Shown here: positions 61,600-64,000 of the stretch, one piece after another
Numbering within the stretch: position 1 is the first letter of the stretch
Layout: the number at the start of each line of letters is the position of its first letter
NCBI GenBank assembly: GCA_021405315.1
Contig: QWIH01000007.1
Location: 62,001 to 126,000, forward strand
Length of the DNA: 64,000 nucleotides
Direction: 5' to 3'
DNA from: Leptolyngbya sp. PLA1
GTDB lineage: Bacteria; Planctomycetota; Phycisphaerae; Phycisphaerales; UBA1924
Made by a program: the position numbers and the translations under genes
Notes under the pieces: model-generated
What the model saw: the letters and a program-made list of their open reading frames with translations, nothing else
Databases searched by the model: none
What the model was told of the DNA's origin: nothing

Positions 61600-63606
61600 A
61601 TGAAGCACTGTGCTCTTGCGCTGGCTCTTGTTGCCTCGTCAGTGAATGCGGGGCCGCCCGGCGACTATGGCGACGCCCCGGTCGGCAACAACGGCCAGGG
61701 CATTTTCGCCTACCCGGGCGTGGCCGCACGCTGGGACACGCGGTTCAACCACACGAACACCGTCTTCAATCCCCAATACCCGCAAGGAGCGTGGTTGAAC
61801 GCGGGGTATACGGGCTTTCTGGGGGCTCTCGCGCCCGGAGTGCGCGCGGACAGCGCCATGGACCCGGCCCTGGCCGAGAACGACTGCCGCCCCGTGCTGC
61901 TCTTTGATGGGCCGGCGCCTCCCGCGGCGGGCACCAACCCGCTGGCTCAACTCGAAGTCACCGTCAGCACCACGCCCGCCCACAACGCGGATGAGCCGCT
62001 CTATCTGAATGTCTGGATCGACCAGAACCGCGATGGCAAGTGGCAGGACGGCTACCTCAACGCCACTCCTCTCATCGCCTGGAACCTCGAGTGGGTGATG
62101 CAGGACGTGCCGGTCTACCTCGCTCCGGGAACGCTTGCACGCGTGAACACCGGGGGCATGAGGCTCGAAAGCCCGACCGCACCTGTGTGGATTCGCGTCA
62201 TGGTCACGGACGAGCCCGTGGGAGCCGCGTTCCGCGGGCCGCCCACCAGCTTGACGCATTGGTGGGATTCCACGATGACCGCGGCCCACCCTTTCCGCGG
62301 CGAGATCGAGGACCACTACCTCGAATACCAGACCACACAGCCCGGCACCGCCCCCGTGAAGGGCGTCTGGTGGCGGCCGTTCCTCAACAACCCCGGTGGC
62401 GCCGCCCCGCCCAAGCCGGCGTGTGATGTTTTCTACAAGGGTCCCTGGCGCATCGCCACGCCCCGATGCAATCCGGTCGTGGTGTTCCCGCTTGACTACA
62501 CCTCCAGCAGCCGGAACAACGGGTGCGCGCTCGCCCCTGTGCTCTGGGGCATGTACGGCCTGAAGCACATCGGGGGCGCGGTCGGCCCGCCCAACGTGTC
62601 CGTGAGGCCCCCGCTGCCCCCCGGCTCCGCGGGCGCGGGGATGCCGCCATCGTTCACCTGCCCGGCGCCGTTCGCCGCCGTCATCTCGCTCCCCGCGGGC
62701 CCGATCCCCAACCAGGGCGCGCTGATGGACAGCATGACGTTGCCCGAGATCAGCCTCACCGGCGGCACGCTCCGAATCCAGGCCTGCTACCCGCCCGCGC
62801 CGCCGCTGCCCCGGCGTCTGCGGTTCAGGGCCTATCGCGCCTTCTTCCACACGCAGACCTGCGGCAGCGTGCACGTCTCTCGCTCCGTCTTCGAGCAACC
62901 CGAGACGGGCCTCACCATTGCCCACGCCGTCGTCGAAGGTCCGGGGTACAGCTCCGACTACTGCGACTTCGAGCATGGCGGGCTCGAAGAGGACTTCGTC
63001 GACCTCGCCGAGAACCGCCCCTTCCCGGACCCGGACTTCACCAACTTCGCGTTCAACCTGCCCTCTCCCAGCGGCTCCGAGGCTGTCCTCGACCCGGACA
63101 CGTTCGTCAGCCCGCCCCATTCACTGAGGCTCCGCCACGCCTCGTACATCGTCTCGCCCGCGTTCCCCGACCGCTACGAGGCGGACATGATCGAGGTGTG
63201 GTACATGGGCGGCGGGCCCGGCGTCAGGATGCAGATGGTCTCGGTCGACGGCATGACCCTGGACGCGGAACTGCCCCCCGCCGCCGACTGGCAGTCCTTC
63301 GTCATGACCCTTCCCCCGGGCTTCAGGCTTCAGTCCATCGTGGTCGACAACGCCTCGCCCCTCCCCCTCCGCATCGACGACCTCGGCATCGATCTGCGGG
63401 AGATCAGGCCCCCGGCGCCGCCCTGCGATCCGGACTTCAACCAGGATGGAAACGTCGACCAGGATGACGTGGTCTACCTCATCAACGTCATCGGCGGCGG
63501 CGAGAACCCAAACGACCGCGACCCGGACTTCAACCAGGACGGCAACGTCGACCAGGACGACGTGACCGCCCTCATCAACGCCGTCGGCGGCGGGGGCTGC
63601 CCGTAG
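61600..63606 (+). CDS. Secreted protein with GC-type dockerin tail
   Basis: A 668-residue exoprotein. After a signal peptide (about 1-17) the mature protein begins GPPGDYGDAPVGNNGQG, a GDYGDAP opening common in secreted planctomycetal proteins. A first beta-rich region has LYLNVWIDQNRDGKWQDGYL, with an acidic loop, and later segments carry Cys residues in typical exoprotein spacing. The C-terminal 60 residues are the double dockerin-like tail (CDPDFNQDGNVDQDD twice, ending GGGGCP). No catalytic motif is visible. GAAGGAGGTG precedes the ATG. It has no pseudopilin neighbour, unlike the other dockerin genes. Confidence 0.78.
   Translation: MKHCALALALVASSVNAGPPGDYGDAPVGNNGQGIFAYPGVAARWDTRFNHTNTVFNPQYPQGAWLNAGYTGFLGALAPGVRADSAMDPALAENDCRPVLLFDGPAPPAAGTNPLAQLEVTVSTTPAHNADEPLYLNVWIDQNRDGKWQDGYLNATPLIAWNLEWVMQDVPVYLAPGTLARVNTGGMRLESPTAPVWIRVMVTDEPVGAAFRGPPTSLTHWWDSTMTAAHPFRGEIEDHYLEYQTTQPGTAPVKGVWWRPFLNNPGGAAPPKPACDVFYKGPWRIATPRCNPVVVFPLDYTSSSRNNGCALAPVLWGMYGLKHIGGAVGPPNVSVRPPLPPGSAGAGMPPSFTCPAPFAAVISLPAGPIPNQGALMDSMTLPEISLTGGTLRIQACYPPAPPLPRRLRFRAYRAFFHTQTCGSVHVSRSVFEQPETGLTIAHAVVEGPGYSSDYCDFEHGGLEEDFVDLAENRPFPDPDFTNFAFNLPSPSGSEAVLDPDTFVSPPHSLRLRHASYIVSPAFPDRYEADMIEVWYMGGGPGVRMQMVSVDGMTLDAELPPAADWQSFVMTLPPGFRLQSIVVDNASPLPLRIDDLGIDLREIRPPAPPCDPDFNQDGNVDQDDVVYLINVIGGGENPNDRDPDFNQDGNVDQDDVTALINAVGGGGCP
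63424..63606 (+). repeat. GC-type dockerin coding module, copy 4
   Basis: Sixty codons with two DxNQDGNVDQDD loops and the terminus GGGGCP. The most divergent of the four (NVIGGGENPNDRD), and the only one on the + strand. Confidence 0.85.
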
Positions 63607-63628
63607 CAAAGCAACGCATCGTTCCCTT

Positions 63629-63655
63629 GCGGCCCCGGCCTTCCGGGGCCGCTTC
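63629..63655 (+). terminator. Stem-loop terminator after the fourth dockerin gene
   Basis: A perfect 10-bp stem (GCGGCCCCGG / CCGGGGCCGC) with a CCTT loop, followed by TTCT. It lies 22 bases after the stop. The T tract is short, so strength is uncertain. Confidence 0.6.
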
Positions 63656-63714
63656 TGCGCGCGCGCCCGCGCCCGGCTTGGCCTTCCCGGGGCCATCCCG
63701 CGTATTCTCCCGCC

Positions 63715-64000
63715 ATGCTTCAACTCATCCCGCTGCTTGTTGCTCTGCAGCCCACTCCGCCACTCGCGGCCGAGGCCATGGCCGCGGTCAGCGCCGAGCG
63801 GGCAAAGGCCTCGGTCGTCACCCTCGCGTCATTCGGCACGCGCCACACGCTCTCAGAGACGGAGAGTGACACCCGCGGCACCGGTGCCGCCCGGCGATGG
63901 CTGCTCGGGCAACTGAAGGAAGCGGGGGTCGACGCTCACCTTGAGACGTTCGACGCCCCGCCCATGCAGAGGCTGCCTGAAGGCGCCCAAATTGTCAATG
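63715..64000 (+). CDS. M28-family metallopeptidase, N-terminal part (runs off the window)
   Basis: The first 95 residues of a secreted protein: a hydrophobic start (MLQLIPLLVALQPTPPLAA), then VVTLASFGTRHTLSETESDTRGTGAARRWLLGQL. The GTRHT...RGTGAARRWL segment is the usual N-terminal cap of M28 aminopeptidases in this group. The zinc-binding residues lie beyond the end, so the family is inferred from this region only. No stop codon before the end of the window. Confidence 0.6.
   Translation, partial: MLQLIPLLVALQPTPPLAAEAMAAVSAERAKASVVTLASFGTRHTLSETESDTRGTGAARRWLLGQLKEAGVDAHLETFDAPPMQRLPEGAQIVN

Noticed and set aside
53725..63606. Near-identical dockerin segments as a mobile element or CRISPR-like repeat
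   Set aside because: They are in-frame coding modules at the 3' ends of four genes, with no transposase, inverted repeats or spacer pattern.

Overview
This is a GC-rich chromosomal window from a Planctomycetota bacterium, most likely of the Phycisphaerales. The evidence is: (i) four unrelated secreted proteins end in nearly the same 60-residue double dockerin-like tail closing on a Gly-Gly-x-Cys-Pro terminus; (ii) one secreted protein has a PEP-CTERM-like anchor of the PTPGTLALVGLG...RRRR type; (iii) two type-II pseudopilins have a His...DGH C-terminal signature; (iv) there is a small histone-H1-like protein; and (v) the rpmF-plsX-fabH block. I found no tRNA, rRNA, CRISPR array, insertion sequence or phage gene. 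It reads as ordinary chromosome with an unusually large share of secreted and surface proteins.

Layout. 0-5.6 kb: FAD amine oxidase plus NeuB-like synthase (+), then a minus-strand block histone H1-like / FabZ-like / ManA and an APH-type kinase. 5.6-8.4 kb: rsmA (-) faces a lipoprotein gene (+) whose start lies just after a run of 21 G and whose frame is broken once, followed by a secreted TPR protein. 8.4-12 kb (-): HAD phosphatase, secreted calpain-like protease with an EF-hand, tryptophanase. 12-18 kb (-): a MacAB-TolC-type efflux operon ending in an SGNH lipoprotein. 18-27 kb: methyltransferase, a pseudopilin-dockerin-dockerin cluster, a PEP-CTERM lamin-tail protein and a degenerate phytase-like propeller. 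27-30 kb (+): rpmF, plsX, fabH, Nudix. 30-43.7 kb: LolA-like, TPR-metalloprotease, PlsC, RarA, NeuD-like acyltransferase, MqnA, S41 peptidase, transglutaminase-like protein, Arg/Asp-rich secreted protein, 5-formyl-THF cyclo-ligase and LysM-L,D-transpeptidase. 43.7-51.5 kb: Mrp/ApbC, Spy-like protein, FAD oxidoreductase, CarB. 51.5-53.6 kb: two overlapping membrane-protein genes. 53.7-57.8 kb (-): second pseudopilin-dockerin pair. 58-64 kb (+): GT2 glycosyltransferase, orphan FtsX-type permease, QueA, fourth dockerin protein and the start of an M28 peptidase.

How the genes relate. Housekeeping functions (fatty acid and phospholipid synthesis, pyrimidine/arginine precursor, rRNA and tRNA modification, replication-fork repair, menaquinone, folate) are mixed with an envelope and secretion theme: tripartite efflux, lipoprotein carrier, peptidoglycan cross-linker, secreted proteases, pseudopilins and dockerin-tailed exoproteins. 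The most interesting signal is the repeated pairing of a single pseudopilin gene with a dockerin-tailed gene directly downstream (22.3-25.0 kb and 53.7-57.8 kb), together with the strictly kept Gly-Gly-x-Cys-Pro ends. This suggests a surface-display or sorting route. No cohesin or sortase is visible here. Functions are inferred from motifs seen by eye; no database search was run.
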